From Haloflavibacter putidus (GTDB lineage: Bacteria; Bacteroidota; Bacteroidia; Flavobacteriales; Flavobacteriaceae): DNA of 64,000 nucleotides. The stretch covers positions 1-64,000 of the forward strand of contig NZ_VIAR01000003.1 in assembly GCF_006546625.1 (NCBI RefSeq). Direction: 5' to 3'. Below the pieces are notes generated by a model. It worked only from the letters and a program-made list of their open reading frames with translations. It did no database searches and was not told where the DNA came from. Position numbers and translations under genes: made by a program. Of the stretch, positions 18,481-27,683 are shown in pieces (position 1 is the first letter of the stretch; every line of letters begins with the position of its first letter).

Positions 18481-18514
18481 CAAAAATAAAATTAATCTGC
18501 TATAATATGACAAA
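18481..18514 (-). promoter_or_regulatory. promoter of the SPOR-domain gene
   Basis: On the minus strand, TTTG (18511-18514), 22 bases, then TATTTTTG (18481-18488). The predicted leader is only about 10 bases. Confidence 0.6.
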
Positions 18515-18586
18515 TATCATTATTTAGAAACAGTATAAATTAACTATTAACACTTCACTAACATTCCGAAAATCATCTTTAAGTGT

Positions 18587-18594
18587 TACTTTTG
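18587..18594 (+). promoter_or_regulatory. -7 box of the act-cox operon
   Basis: TACTTTTG fits TAnnTTTG and lies 88 bases before the actA ATG. The -33 element is not recognisable. The leader contains a hairpin at 18612-18642. Confidence 0.55.
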
Positions 18595-18611
18595 CTCTTG
18601 AAATTTTGCGC

Positions 18612-18642
18612 AGTGAAGGCTTGTTTTTGCAACAACTTCACT
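18612..18642 (+). promoter_or_regulatory. hairpin in the act operon leader
   Basis: AGTGAAG (18612-18618) pairs perfectly with CTTCACT (18636-18642), with a further inner TTG/CAA pairing. No T-run follows, so it is not a terminator; it could stabilise or regulate the long respiratory mRNA. Confidence 0.4.
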
Positions 18643-18682
18643 ATCAAAATGGTAACAAATTAGACGTTAATTTAGTTGTGAT

Positions 18683-20047
18683 ATGAAAAAGGTGACCAAC
18701 CGCCATTCCATTTCAAGAACACTACTTTTGGCTGTAGTGCTTTTATTTTCAATTTTTAACTCCGCATATGCTCAAGAAGGAGAAGAGGATTCTTCTCAAA
18801 CTGAGGTTCCGGCTGACGCAGAAGAAGACTCTGAGGGAGGTTCTGATGTGCAAGGCGATGTAGCTGCGGGTAAAGATTTATTTAATTCCAATTGTGCTGC
18901 TTGTCACAAATTATACAAGCGCTCAACTGGTCCAGCTCTTCATGGGGTTACAGATAAATACGACAAGCAATGGTTGTATAACTGGATTCATAATAGCCAG
19001 GCTATGGTGCAAGCTGGAGACCCAGATGCAGTAGCAATTTTTGAAGAATTTAATAAAGTTCCAATGCCTCCTTATCCGCAGTTTTCGGAAGAGGATATTG
19101 ATAATATCTTGGCGTATGTAGAGCAGCCAAAACCTGAGCCTAAAGCTCCAGCATCTGCAGAAGCTGGTGGTGTAGATAAAGCTTCTCAAGGTGGGGGCGG
19201 TGTTTCTACAGAGGTTATCTTAGGGGTTCTCTCGTTTGTATTGTTGTTATTGGTAGTTATTTTATTCTTGGTAAATAAAACCTTAACGCGTTTTGCTAAA
19301 GCAAGTGGTGTAGAGGTGCATAAAAGAGAAAAAGAAAAAAGAACACCTATCTGGAAAGCTTTTGTTCAAAACCAATTTTTAGTAATTGTTGTTTCTATCG
19401 TATTCTTGCTTGGGGCTGCTTATTTTGCCTACGGTTATTTGATGCAGGTTGGTGTAGATCAGGGTTATGAGCCTGTGCAGCCAATTCACTATTCGCATAG
19501 AATTCACGCTGGTGATAATGGTATAGATTGTAAATATTGTCACTCCTCTGCAAGGGTAAGTAAGCACTCTGGCATACCTTCTTTAAATGTTTGTATGAAT
19601 TGTCATAAATCTATTTCTGAAGTAGCACCAGAAACAGCTACTGAAGAGTATTCTAAAGAGTTTTACGATGCAGAAATAGCAAAACTATACGATGCCGTAG
19701 GGTGGGATGTTGAAACGCAATCTTATACTGGCGAAGAAAAGCCGGTAAAATGGGTAAGAATACACAACTTGCCGGACTTTGCATATTTTAATCACTCGCA
19801 GCACGTTAGTGTAGCAGGAATTGCTTGTCAAAACTGTCACGGTCCGGTAGAGGAAATGGAAGTGATGAGACAGTATGCGCCATTAACTATGGGTTGGTGT
19901 ATAGAATGTCACAGAGAAACAAATGTAAAAATGGAAGGCAACAAGTATTATGAAAAAATTCATGAGCAGTTGTCTAAAAAATATGGTGTAGAGCAGTTGA
20001 CGGCCGCCCAAATGGGAGCCTTAGAGTGTGGAAAATGCCATTATTAA
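18683..20047 (+). CDS. actA: alternative complex III multihaem cytochrome c subunit, six CXXCH
   Basis: 454 residues. After a signal peptide (about 1-30) and an acidic linker comes a class I-like monohaem c domain with CAACH at 71-75 and likely ligand M128 in KVPMPPYP. Two membrane helices follow (about 177-197 and 231-253). The C-terminal multihaem part has five motifs at 283, 304, 382, 406 and 449, the last ending one residue before the C-terminus. The latter half is the pentahaem ActA of ACIII, which takes electrons from ActB and passes them on; the N-terminal domain is an added haem domain. First gene of actABCDEF-coxBA. Confidence 0.93.
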   Translation: MKKVTNRHSISRTLLLAVVLLFSIFNSAYAQEGEEDSSQTEVPADAEEDSEGGSDVQGDVAAGKDLFNSNCAACHKLYKRSTGPALHGVTDKYDKQWLYNWIHNSQAMVQAGDPDAVAIFEEFNKVPMPPYPQFSEEDIDNILAYVEQPKPEPKAPASAEAGGVDKASQGGGGVSTEVILGVLSFVLLLLVVILFLVNKTLTRFAKASGVEVHKREKEKRTPIWKAFVQNQFLVIVVSIVFLLGAAYFAYGYLMQVGVDQGYEPVQPIHYSHRIHAGDNGIDCKYCHSSARVSKHSGIPSLNVCMNCHKSISEVAPETATEEYSKEFYDAEIAKLYDAVGWDVETQSYTGEEKPVKWVRIHNLPDFAYFNHSQHVSVAGIACQNCHGPVEEMEVMRQYAPLTMGWCIECHRETNVKMEGNKYYEKIHEQLSKKYGVEQLTAAQMGALECGKCHY

Positions 20048-20073
20048 TAATCAAGAAGTAATTTATAGTATAT

Positions 20074-23000
20074 ATGTCATCAAACAAGAAATACTGGAAA
20101 AGTGTTGAGGAGCTTAAAGAGAATAGCCCTGTTGTTGAGGCACTTCAGCAAAATGAATTTGTAGAAGAAATTCCTACAGATGAATTTTTGGGAGACAAAG
20201 AGTCTCTACAGAGTTCGAAAACTTCTCGTCGAGATTTCTTAAAATTTGTAGGTTTTAGTACCGCCGCAGCTTCTTTGGCTGCCTGTGAAGGCCCAGTAGT
20301 TAAGTCTATACCTTACGTGGTGCAGCCCGAACGAATAGTTCCTGGGGTGGCAAATTATTATGCTACGACCATGGCAGATGGGTTTGATTTCTCAAGTGTG
20401 TTGGTAAAAACACGAGAAGGTAGACCTATTAAAATAGAAAATAATGCGTTAAACGGAATTAGTGCCGGTGCTGGTGCTAGAGTTCATGCATCTGTATTAT
20501 CTTTATACGATAATAATCGTGTAATGCGGCCAATGATTAAGGGCGAACCTGCTTCTTGGGCAGATTTAGATGCAGAAGTTTTAAGCAGTTTAGGTCAAGT
20601 TTCCGGTGATATTGTATTATTAACGCAAACTTTCGCAAGTCCGAGTACTACCAAGCTGATAAAAGAATTTTCAGATAAATATGGTAACGTACGTCATATA
20701 ACTTATGATACGGTTTCAGAAGATGCAGGTTTAAATGCATTTGAAGCTAAGTATGGTTATCGTGCGCTTGCTAATTATGATTTTACAGAAGCTAAAACAA
20801 TTGTCTCTGTTGGTGCAGATTTCTTAGGAGATTGGCAAGGCGGAGGTTATAGTCCTGGCTATGCAAAAAGTCGAATTCCTAAAAACGGAAATATGTCTAA
20901 GCATATTCAGTTTGAGTCTAATATGACCCTTTCCGGAGCTAGCGCAGATCAACGAATAAAAGCCACACCTTCACAGCAAAAAGCTGTTTTGGCAGCTATT
21001 TATGGTTATATTGTTAGTGGTTCGTCTACAAGTAACCTTCCTGCAAAATTAGATGATGCTGTTGTGAAAGCTGTACGTCAGTTACGTAAAGGTGGAAGTA
21101 AGTCTGCTGTTGTTTCCGGTATTCCGGAAGATGACGCGCAAGCGCTTGTTTTAGAAATAAACGAAACCTTAGGGAGTAGCTTGATGGATACCGAAAATGG
21201 TAAAATGACCCGTCAAGGTAGCGCTAAGGCTGTTCAGCAATTAGTAAAAGATATGAATGCAGGTAGTGTTGGCGCTTTATTAGTTGCCGGCGTTAATCCT
21301 GCGTATAGCTTACCTAATGCAAACGAGTTTGTAGAAGGTATGAAAAATGTAGGTCTTTCTGTTGCATTCAGTATGAAGGAAGATGAAACTGCTAAGCTTT
21401 GCGACTATGTTGCCGCAACACCACACTATCTAGAAAGTTGGGGTGATGTGCAGTTTACAAAAAATACATTTGGCTTAATGCAGCCTACAATCCGACCTTT
21501 ATTTGATACGCGTCAATTTCAAGACACGATCTTAACTTGGACGGAAAATAAAGCAACCTATTATGAATATTTAAAAGATACCTGGTCAAATGCTTCTATA
21601 GGATTTGATTGGAACAGTGCAGTTCATGATGGTGTTTTTGAAGGTAAATCTCCTGTAAAGGTCGAAACCAGTGGTGTAGTTGGAGGGAGCGCAGCTGGAG
21701 CAGCCGGCAGGTTGGCGCAAGCAGAGCCTGCAAATGGTAAGTTTGAATTGGTTTTGTATACCAAAACTGCCTTAGGAGATGGGAAGCAGGCTAATAATCC
21801 TTGGTTACAAGAGTTGCCAGATCCTATTACCAGAACTACTTGGGATAATTACATAACTATTTCCAAACCCGATGCAGATAGGTTAGGTTTAGAAAACCCT
21901 ATCGTGTCCAACGGGGCAATGAACGGAAATTATGTAAATCTAAAATTAGACGATAAAACATTAAATAATATTCCGGTAATTATACAGCCCGGTCAAGCCG
22001 AAGGTTCTATTGGTTTAGCATTAGGCTATGGTCAAAAAGAAGCTATACAGGAAGAAATGCAAGTTGGGGTTAATGCATATCCTATTTACAAAGACTTTAA
22101 AGCGTTTCAGAATGTTAGTTTAGAAAAAGCTGCGGGAGAACATGAATTTGCTTGTACGCAATTACAAAGTACAATGGTAGGTCGTGGCGATATTGTGCGC
22201 GAAACTACCTTAGAAATATTTAATACAAAAGACAGAGAGCATTGGAATCATATTCCTAAAGTTGGTTATAACCACGTAGAAACGCCAGTTGGGGTTCCGG
22301 GAAAAACAGATATTTGGGAGTCTTTTGACGATACGGTTGGGCATCATTTTAACCTTTCTATAGACTTAAATGCTTGCACCGGTTGTGGAGCTTGTGTTGT
22401 CGCTTGTCATAGTGAGAACAATGTACCTGTGGTAGGAAAAGATGAAGTTCGTAAATTCCGCGATATGCACTGGCTACGTGTAGATAGATACTATTCTTCT
22501 GCCAATACCTTTGCGCAAGAAAAAGAAGATTTAGAGAATTTAGGAGCTTTTGAAACGTTTACCGATGTAGAAACTGCTTCTTACGATAATCCGGAAGTAG
22601 CCTTTCAGCCGGTTATGTGTCAACACTGTAACCACGCTCCTTGCGAAACAGTATGTCCAGTAGCAGCAACTTCTCACGGTCGTCAGGGTCAAAATCAAAT
22701 GGCTTATAACAGATGTGTAGGTACAAGATATTGTGCAAACAACTGTCCGTATAAAGTTCGTCGATTCAACTGGTTCCTTTACAATAAAAACGATGAATTT
22801 GACTACAATATGAACAACGACTTGGGTAGAATGGTATTAAACCCAGATGTTGTTGTACGTTCTAGAGGAGTTATGGAGAAATGCTCTATGTGTATTCAGA
22901 AAACGCAAAAAACTATTCTGGATGCTAAACGCGAAGGTAGGGTTATTAAAGATGGCGAATTCCAAACTGCGTGTTCACAAGCTTGTGATACCGGCGCAAT

Positions 23001-23142
23001 AGTTTTTGGAGACGTAAATGATAAAGATTCTGAAGTATTAAAGTTAAAAGAAAACGATCGTATGTATCACATGCTGGGAGATTTGGGTACCAAACCAAAT
23101 GTGATGTATCAAGTAAAGGTTAAAAATACAACGGAAGTTTAA
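20074..23142 (+). CDS. actB: alternative complex III iron-sulfur subunit (molybdopterin-like plus ferredoxin-like fusion)
   Basis: 1022 residues. A twin-arginine motif SRRDFLKF (R52-R53) followed by LAAC at 68-71 indicates Tat export, possibly with lipidation. Residues about 80-700 resemble molybdopterin oxidoreductases, but in this family no Mo cofactor is bound. The C-terminal part is ferredoxin-like with four cysteine motifs, starting at C768 (CTGCGACVVAC), C849 (CQHCNHAPC), C881 (CVGTRYCANNC) and C937 (CSMC with a later CSQAC). These match the four Fe-S clusters known for ACIII. Lies 26 bases after actA. Confidence 0.95.
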   Translation: MSSNKKYWKSVEELKENSPVVEALQQNEFVEEIPTDEFLGDKESLQSSKTSRRDFLKFVGFSTAAASLAACEGPVVKSIPYVVQPERIVPGVANYYATTMADGFDFSSVLVKTREGRPIKIENNALNGISAGAGARVHASVLSLYDNNRVMRPMIKGEPASWADLDAEVLSSLGQVSGDIVLLTQTFASPSTTKLIKEFSDKYGNVRHITYDTVSEDAGLNAFEAKYGYRALANYDFTEAKTIVSVGADFLGDWQGGGYSPGYAKSRIPKNGNMSKHIQFESNMTLSGASADQRIKATPSQQKAVLAAIYGYIVSGSSTSNLPAKLDDAVVKAVRQLRKGGSKSAVVSGIPEDDAQALVLEINETLGSSLMDTENGKMTRQGSAKAVQQLVKDMNAGSVGALLVAGVNPAYSLPNANEFVEGMKNVGLSVAFSMKEDETAKLCDYVAATPHYLESWGDVQFTKNTFGLMQPTIRPLFDTRQFQDTILTWTENKATYYEYLKDTWSNASIGFDWNSAVHDGVFEGKSPVKVETSGVVGGSAAGAAGRLAQAEPANGKFELVLYTKTALGDGKQANNPWLQELPDPITRTTWDNYITISKPDADRLGLENPIVSNGAMNGNYVNLKLDDKTLNNIPVIIQPGQAEGSIGLALGYGQKEAIQEEMQVGVNAYPIYKDFKAFQNVSLEKAAGEHEFACTQLQSTMVGRGDIVRETTLEIFNTKDREHWNHIPKVGYNHVETPVGVPGKTDIWESFDDTVGHHFNLSIDLNACTGCGACVVACHSENNVPVVGKDEVRKFRDMHWLRVDRYYSSANTFAQEKEDLENLGAFETFTDVETASYDNPEVAFQPVMCQHCNHAPCETVCPVAATSHGRQGQNQMAYNRCVGTRYCANNCPYKVRRFNWFLYNKNDEFDYNMNNDLGRMVLNPDVVVRSRGVMEKCSMCIQKTQKTILDAKREGRVIKDGEFQTACSQACDTGAIVFGDVNDKDSEVLKLKENDRMYHMLGDLGTKPNVMYQVKVKNTTEV

Positions 23143-23173
23143 AAAAGATTAGTAAAATTAATTAAGTAAGAAT

Positions 23174-25012
23174 ATGTCGTCACATTACGAAGCACCGATA
23201 AGAGAGCCTTTGGTTATTGGAGAAAAGTCCTACCATGACATAAGTGTAGATGTAGGAGCTCCGGTTCTGGGAAGGGCCAATAAATCTTGGTGGATTGTTT
23301 TTTCTATTGCCTTAATTGCATTTCTATGGGGATTAGGCTGTATCATCTATACCGTGTCTACTGGTATTGGAGTTTGGGGTCTTAATAAAACTATTGGATG
23401 GGCTTGGGATATTACCAACTTTGTTTGGTGGGTAGGTATCGGTCACGCCGGAACCTTGATTTCTGCCGTATTGCTTCTTTTTAGACAAAAATGGAGAATG
23501 GCAGTAAACCGTTCTGCAGAAGCAATGACTATTTTTGCGGTTGTGCAAGCTGGTCTGTTCCCTATTATACACATGGGGCGACCTTGGTTGGCATATTGGG
23601 TGTTACCAATTCCAAACCAATTTGGTTCGCTTTGGGTGAACTTTAACTCGCCATTACTTTGGGATGTTTTTGCTATCTCTACTTATCTTTCGGTATCGTT
23701 AGTTTTCTGGTGGACAGGTTTGCTTCCCGATTTTGCGATGTTGCGAGATCGTACTACAAATGATTTTCAGAAAAAAATATATAGCTTGCTTAGTTTTGGC
23801 TGGAGTGGGCGTGTAAAAGATTGGCAACGTTTTGAAGAAGTTTCTTTGGTTTTGGCAGGTTTAGCTACTCCGTTAGTACTTTCTGTACACACCATTGTAT
23901 CTTTTGACTTTGCTACCTCTGTAGTTCCTGGTTGGCATAGTACCATTTTCCCTCCATATTTTGTGGCAGGTGCTATTTTCTCCGGCTTTGCAATGGTTCA
24001 AACTTTACTAATCGTAATGCGTAAAGTATCACATTTAGAAGAGTATATTACAGTTGTTCATATAGAATATATGAATAAAGTTATCTTAGTTACCGGTGGT
24101 ATCGTTGCTGTTGCCTATATAACGGAGTTTTTTATAGCCTGGTACTCTGCTACTTCCTATGAGAATTATGTTTATTTATCGTTTGGAGCGGCTACCGGAC
24201 CTTACTGGTGGGCCTTTTGGGCGCTTATTACTTGTAACTTTATAGTGCCATTAACTCTTTGGGTAAAAAAGCTAAGAAGAAATATATTATGGACGTTTAT
24301 AGTAGCATTAATTATTAATATAGGAATGTGGTTTGAGCGTTTTAATATTATTGTGGTAGATCTTAGTAAAGGCAGAACACCATCTGGGTGGGCTTTATTC
24401 TCACCTACTTTTGTAGATATTGGTACATTTATAGGTACAATAGGGTTCTTTTTTGTGCTTTTCCTACTTTACGCAAGAACCTTCCCGGTTATTGCGCAGG
24501 CAGAGGTAAAAACTATACTTAAATCTTCTGGACAAAGATTTAAGCAACTCAGAGCTCAATATGGCGATGATTATCATATAAAGCAAGTAGAGCAATATCC
24601 TGCTTCTGGAGGTCCGGCAGCCAATACTGCGAAGGACCGTAACGATGAAGCAGATTTTGATTCTCTTTCAGACAATGAGCCAAAAGATAACGAGCAAAAT
24701 AACGCGCACAAAGACACGGTTCATGCAGATGCTTTGGCAAACGAAGAGCAGAAAGAACGTATAGATAAAATGCTAGAACGTATTGGTACGTTTAACCCAG
24801 CTACGCAAAATGAAGACGACCTAACCAAAATTGATGGTATAGGGCCGCTTATGGAACAAAAACTTCATCAGTTGGGTATTTATACTTTTAATCAAATAGC
24901 AAATATGACATCAAAAGATTACGCGCTTTTAAACGAAATCATTGACGATTTTGATAATGCAGCAGTACGCGATAATTGGACAAGTCAGGCAATAAAACTT
25001 AAAAACAACTAG
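23174..25012 (+). CDS. actC: alternative complex III NrfD-like quinol-binding membrane subunit with C-terminal HhH domain
   Basis: 612 residues. Residues about 30-440 form the NrfD/PsrC-type membrane subunit with ten hydrophobic segments, the likely menaquinol oxidation site of ACIII. After the last helix comes a charged low-complexity linker (about 460-545) and a compact C-terminal domain at 548-612 beginning DDLTKIDGIGP and containing RDNWTSQA. That end resembles the helix-hairpin-helix domain seen at the C-terminus of some alphaproteobacterial NuoE subunits. It makes this ActC clearly longer than a plain NrfD-type subunit. actD starts one base after the stop. Confidence 0.93.
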   Translation: MSSHYEAPIREPLVIGEKSYHDISVDVGAPVLGRANKSWWIVFSIALIAFLWGLGCIIYTVSTGIGVWGLNKTIGWAWDITNFVWWVGIGHAGTLISAVLLLFRQKWRMAVNRSAEAMTIFAVVQAGLFPIIHMGRPWLAYWVLPIPNQFGSLWVNFNSPLLWDVFAISTYLSVSLVFWWTGLLPDFAMLRDRTTNDFQKKIYSLLSFGWSGRVKDWQRFEEVSLVLAGLATPLVLSVHTIVSFDFATSVVPGWHSTIFPPYFVAGAIFSGFAMVQTLLIVMRKVSHLEEYITVVHIEYMNKVILVTGGIVAVAYITEFFIAWYSATSYENYVYLSFGAATGPYWWAFWALITCNFIVPLTLWVKKLRRNILWTFIVALIINIGMWFERFNIIVVDLSKGRTPSGWALFSPTFVDIGTFIGTIGFFFVLFLLYARTFPVIAQAEVKTILKSSGQRFKQLRAQYGDDYHIKQVEQYPASGGPAANTAKDRNDEADFDSLSDNEPKDNEQNNAHKDTVHADALANEEQKERIDKMLERIGTFNPATQNEDDLTKIDGIGPLMEQKLHQLGIYTFNQIANMTSKDYALLNEIIDDFDNAAVRDNWTSQAIKLKNN

Positions 25013-25013
25013 T

Positions 25014-25538
25014 ATGGCAGCAAAGGTTATACATGCGCTTTATACGGATGACGATTTGTTAATGCAAGCTGTCAAAACAACACGCGCAGAAAATTATAGT
25101 ATTTTAGAAGTGTTTACCCCATTTCCTGTCCACGGTTTGGATAAAGCTATGGGAATTGCACCTACAAGACTTGCAATCACATCTTTTATTTATGGATTGG
25201 TTGGCTTCTTTGTGGCAATTTGGATGATGAATTTTATGATGATTCAAGATTGGCCGCAAAATATAGGTGGTAAACCAAGTTTTACGTTTTTTCAAAATAT
25301 GCCGGCCTTCGTGCCAATTATGTTTGAATTAACAGTGTTTTTTGCTGCCCATCTAATGGTTATTACATTTTATTTAAGAAGTAGATTATGGCCATTTAAA
25401 AAAGCTGAAAACCCTGACGTAAGAACCACCGATGATCATTTTTTGATGGAAATAGCGGTGGCAAACCACAATGTTGACGATTTATCAGATTTCCTTTCAA
25501 GGACGGGAGCCGTAGAAATTAAACTAATTAACAAATAA
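25014..25538 (+). CDS. actD: alternative complex III subunit, DUF3341
   Basis: 174 residues with two membrane helices (about 55-77 and 98-120) between cytoplasmic or peripheral ends. The DUF3341 pattern is evident: YTDDDLLMQAVK at the start, EVFTPFPVHGLD near residue 33 and two long helices. ActD packs beside ActC in the complex and has no redox cofactor. It lies one base after actC and five bases before actE, so translation is probably coupled. Length is normal. Confidence 0.92.
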   Translation: MAAKVIHALYTDDDLLMQAVKTTRAENYSILEVFTPFPVHGLDKAMGIAPTRLAITSFIYGLVGFFVAIWMMNFMMIQDWPQNIGGKPSFTFFQNMPAFVPIMFELTVFFAAHLMVITFYLRSRLWPFKKAENPDVRTTDDHFLMEIAVANHNVDDLSDFLSRTGAVEIKLINK

Positions 25539-25543
25539 ACCCT

Positions 25544-26257
25544 ATGAAAAGTTTATTTAAAATAACACTTGTTTTAGTAATAGCACTTAGTCTGAGCTCC
25601 TGCTTTGACGAAGATCATAGAAACTACGAGTATTTTCCTAATATGTATGAGCCTATAGGTTATGAAACTTACGGAGCCTACGATATTTTCTTAAACGAGC
25701 AGGAAGCCAAGTTGCCGGTAGAAGGTTCTATTCCTAGGGGTTGGATGCCTTATTCTTATGAAGATAATTTAGATGGTTACGATAAAGCTAAAGCGGAATT
25801 GAAAAACCCCTTACCTTATACAGAAGAAAACGTAAATGAAGGTCAAGCTTTATTTACATTGTACTGCGCAATTTGTCACGGCGATAAAGGTAATGGAAAG
25901 GGTACGCTGGTAGAGCGCGAGAAGATATTAGGTGTTCCTTCCTTTGATGATGCAGGTAGAGCTATTACAGAAGGTAGCGTTTATCACGTGATGTATTACG
26001 GTCTTAATACTATGGGATCTTATGCTGCGCAAACAAGCGAAAAAGAACGTTGGCAAATAGACCATCATGTGATGGACTTAAAAGCCGAATTGGAAGGAGG
26101 TTCTAAAAGAGAATTTTTGACAGAAGAAGAGGCAGACCAATTTAGAAATAACAACGCACGTTACAAAAGAGTTTTTGGTAATGCTTTTGGTAATAGTATA
26201 GAGCAAAATTTCGATAAGGAAAAAACAGTTACCAAAAACGACACAACAACGAAGTAA
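25544..26257 (+). CDS. actE: alternative complex III monohaem cytochrome c lipoprotein
   Basis: 237 residues. A lipoprotein signal ends at LSSC with lipidated C20. A single haem motif, CAICH, is at 108-112 in a class I cytochrome c fold; the likely Met ligand is in the NTMGSYA segment. In known ACIII, ActE carries one c haem and sits near ActA at the exit of electrons. C-terminal residues after about 185 are charged and probably unstructured. Fifth gene of the operon; actF starts 31 bases later. Confidence 0.93.
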   Translation: MKSLFKITLVLVIALSLSSCFDEDHRNYEYFPNMYEPIGYETYGAYDIFLNEQEAKLPVEGSIPRGWMPYSYEDNLDGYDKAKAELKNPLPYTEENVNEGQALFTLYCAICHGDKGNGKGTLVEREKILGVPSFDDAGRAITEGSVYHVMYYGLNTMGSYAAQTSEKERWQIDHHVMDLKAELEGGSKREFLTEEEADQFRNNNARYKRVFGNAFGNSIEQNFDKEKTVTKNDTTTK

Positions 26258-26288
26258 ATCAAGAATAAACCGTATTATATATTTTAGT

Positions 26289-27650
26289 ATGTACAAGCTA
26301 TCTGGTAAATTAAAATTATTCTCTATCATCTTTATGGTAGTAGGTGCTTTAGGATTAGGTTATGGCTTTTTAACCGCTCCTTCAACCACAGAAGATGTTG
26401 AAGAAATATTAGCATCGCACGAAGCACACGACGAAGGTCATTCTACACACGAGGCGCAATCTCATGAAGATGAAGCAGGTTTTGTAGACAAAGCAAGAGG
26501 TGAACAGGGCTTTGCCGAAAATGCAATGTCGCAAGAAGAAGAGCATCATCACGAAAGCCATTTAAAACACGTATTGCATCAAATGCAAGCAAAACCTTGG
26601 TCTGCAATATTTGTATCGGCTTTCTTTTTCTTTATGATTGCTCTAGGCGCCTTGGTGTTTTACGCAGTTCAATATGCATCATCTGCTGGCTGGTCTCCAG
26701 TATTGTATAGAGTTATTGAAGGTATTACAGCCTATTTGTTACCAGGATCTATATTTGTTTTCTTGATTGTTATTTTTGCCGGTACACATTTCTTTCCTTG
26801 GCAAGATGCAGAGTTGGTTGCAGAAGATGAAATTTTACAAGCTAAATCAGGTTATCTCAATTTCCCATTCTTCGTAATTCGAGCAATTATATATTTGGTG
26901 GGTTGGAATCTCTATCGTCATTTCTCAAGAAAATATTCCTTAAAGGAAGCAAGCGGTTCTAATAACGAGTTTTATAAGAAAAATTTTAAAGCAGCTGTTT
27001 TCTTTTTAATTTTCTTTATGATTACCGAAAGTATGATGGCTTGGGACTGGTTTATGTCTATGCAACCACACTGGTATAGTACTTTATTTGGGTGGTATGT
27101 ATTTGCAACAATGTTTGTGACAGCTATTACAGTGATAGCTTTAGTAACTATTTCATTAAAGAAATTAGGTTTCTTAGACTTTGTTAACGATAGTCACTTA
27201 CATGACTTGGCAAAATATATATTTGCGTTCAGTATATTTTGGACTTATCTTTGGTTCTCACAATTTATGTTGATATGGTATGCAAATATTCCAGAAGAAG
27301 TAACTTATTTTATTGTTAGAATTCAGGAATACGGCTTTTTATTTTGGTTTATGTTGGTACTTAATTTTGTATTTCCAATATTAATGTTGATGAATAGTGA
27401 TTATAAACGTGTACCTTGGTTTGTAGTAATGTCTGGTGTAGTGGTGCTAATAGGACACTTTATTGATGTTTTCCTATTAATCACACCATCTGCCGTAGGT
27501 CCGTATTGGTCTTTTGGAATTACAGAAATAGCTGGTATATTGTTCTTTTTAGGATTGTTTGTCTTGGTTGTAGGATCTGCTTTAGGGAAAGTATCTCTAA
27601 GACCACGTGGCAACCCTTTCATTAAAGAGAGTGAAAATTACCATTATTAA
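26289..27650 (+). CDS. actF: alternative complex III NrfD-like membrane subunit
   Basis: 453 residues, the second NrfD-type membrane subunit of ACIII, with about ten hydrophobic segments. ActC and ActF form the membrane core; ActF is thought to hold a proton path without binding quinone. After the first helix (about 7-28) there is a His/Glu-rich stretch (about 39-92) with EEEHHHESH, which could bind metal or act as a flexible acidic loop. The final residues, RPRGNPFIKES, are typical of the family. coxB starts 33 bases later. Confidence 0.93.
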   Translation: MYKLSGKLKLFSIIFMVVGALGLGYGFLTAPSTTEDVEEILASHEAHDEGHSTHEAQSHEDEAGFVDKARGEQGFAENAMSQEEEHHHESHLKHVLHQMQAKPWSAIFVSAFFFFMIALGALVFYAVQYASSAGWSPVLYRVIEGITAYLLPGSIFVFLIVIFAGTHFFPWQDAELVAEDEILQAKSGYLNFPFFVIRAIIYLVGWNLYRHFSRKYSLKEASGSNNEFYKKNFKAAVFFLIFFMITESMMAWDWFMSMQPHWYSTLFGWYVFATMFVTAITVIALVTISLKKLGFLDFVNDSHLHDLAKYIFAFSIFWTYLWFSQFMLIWYANIPEEVTYFIVRIQEYGFLFWFMLVLNFVFPILMLMNSDYKRVPWFVVMSGVVVLIGHFIDVFLLITPSAVGPYWSFGITEIAGILFFLGLFVLVVGSALGKVSLRPRGNPFIKESENYHY

Positions 27651-27683
27651 GAAATAAATTAGTTTTAAAGAAGATTTATAACA

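Noticed and set aside
20300-22200. ActB as a molybdenum enzyme
   Set aside because: It is molybdopterin-oxidoreductase-like in fold, but the act context and known ACIII structures show that this subunit binds only Fe-S clusters.
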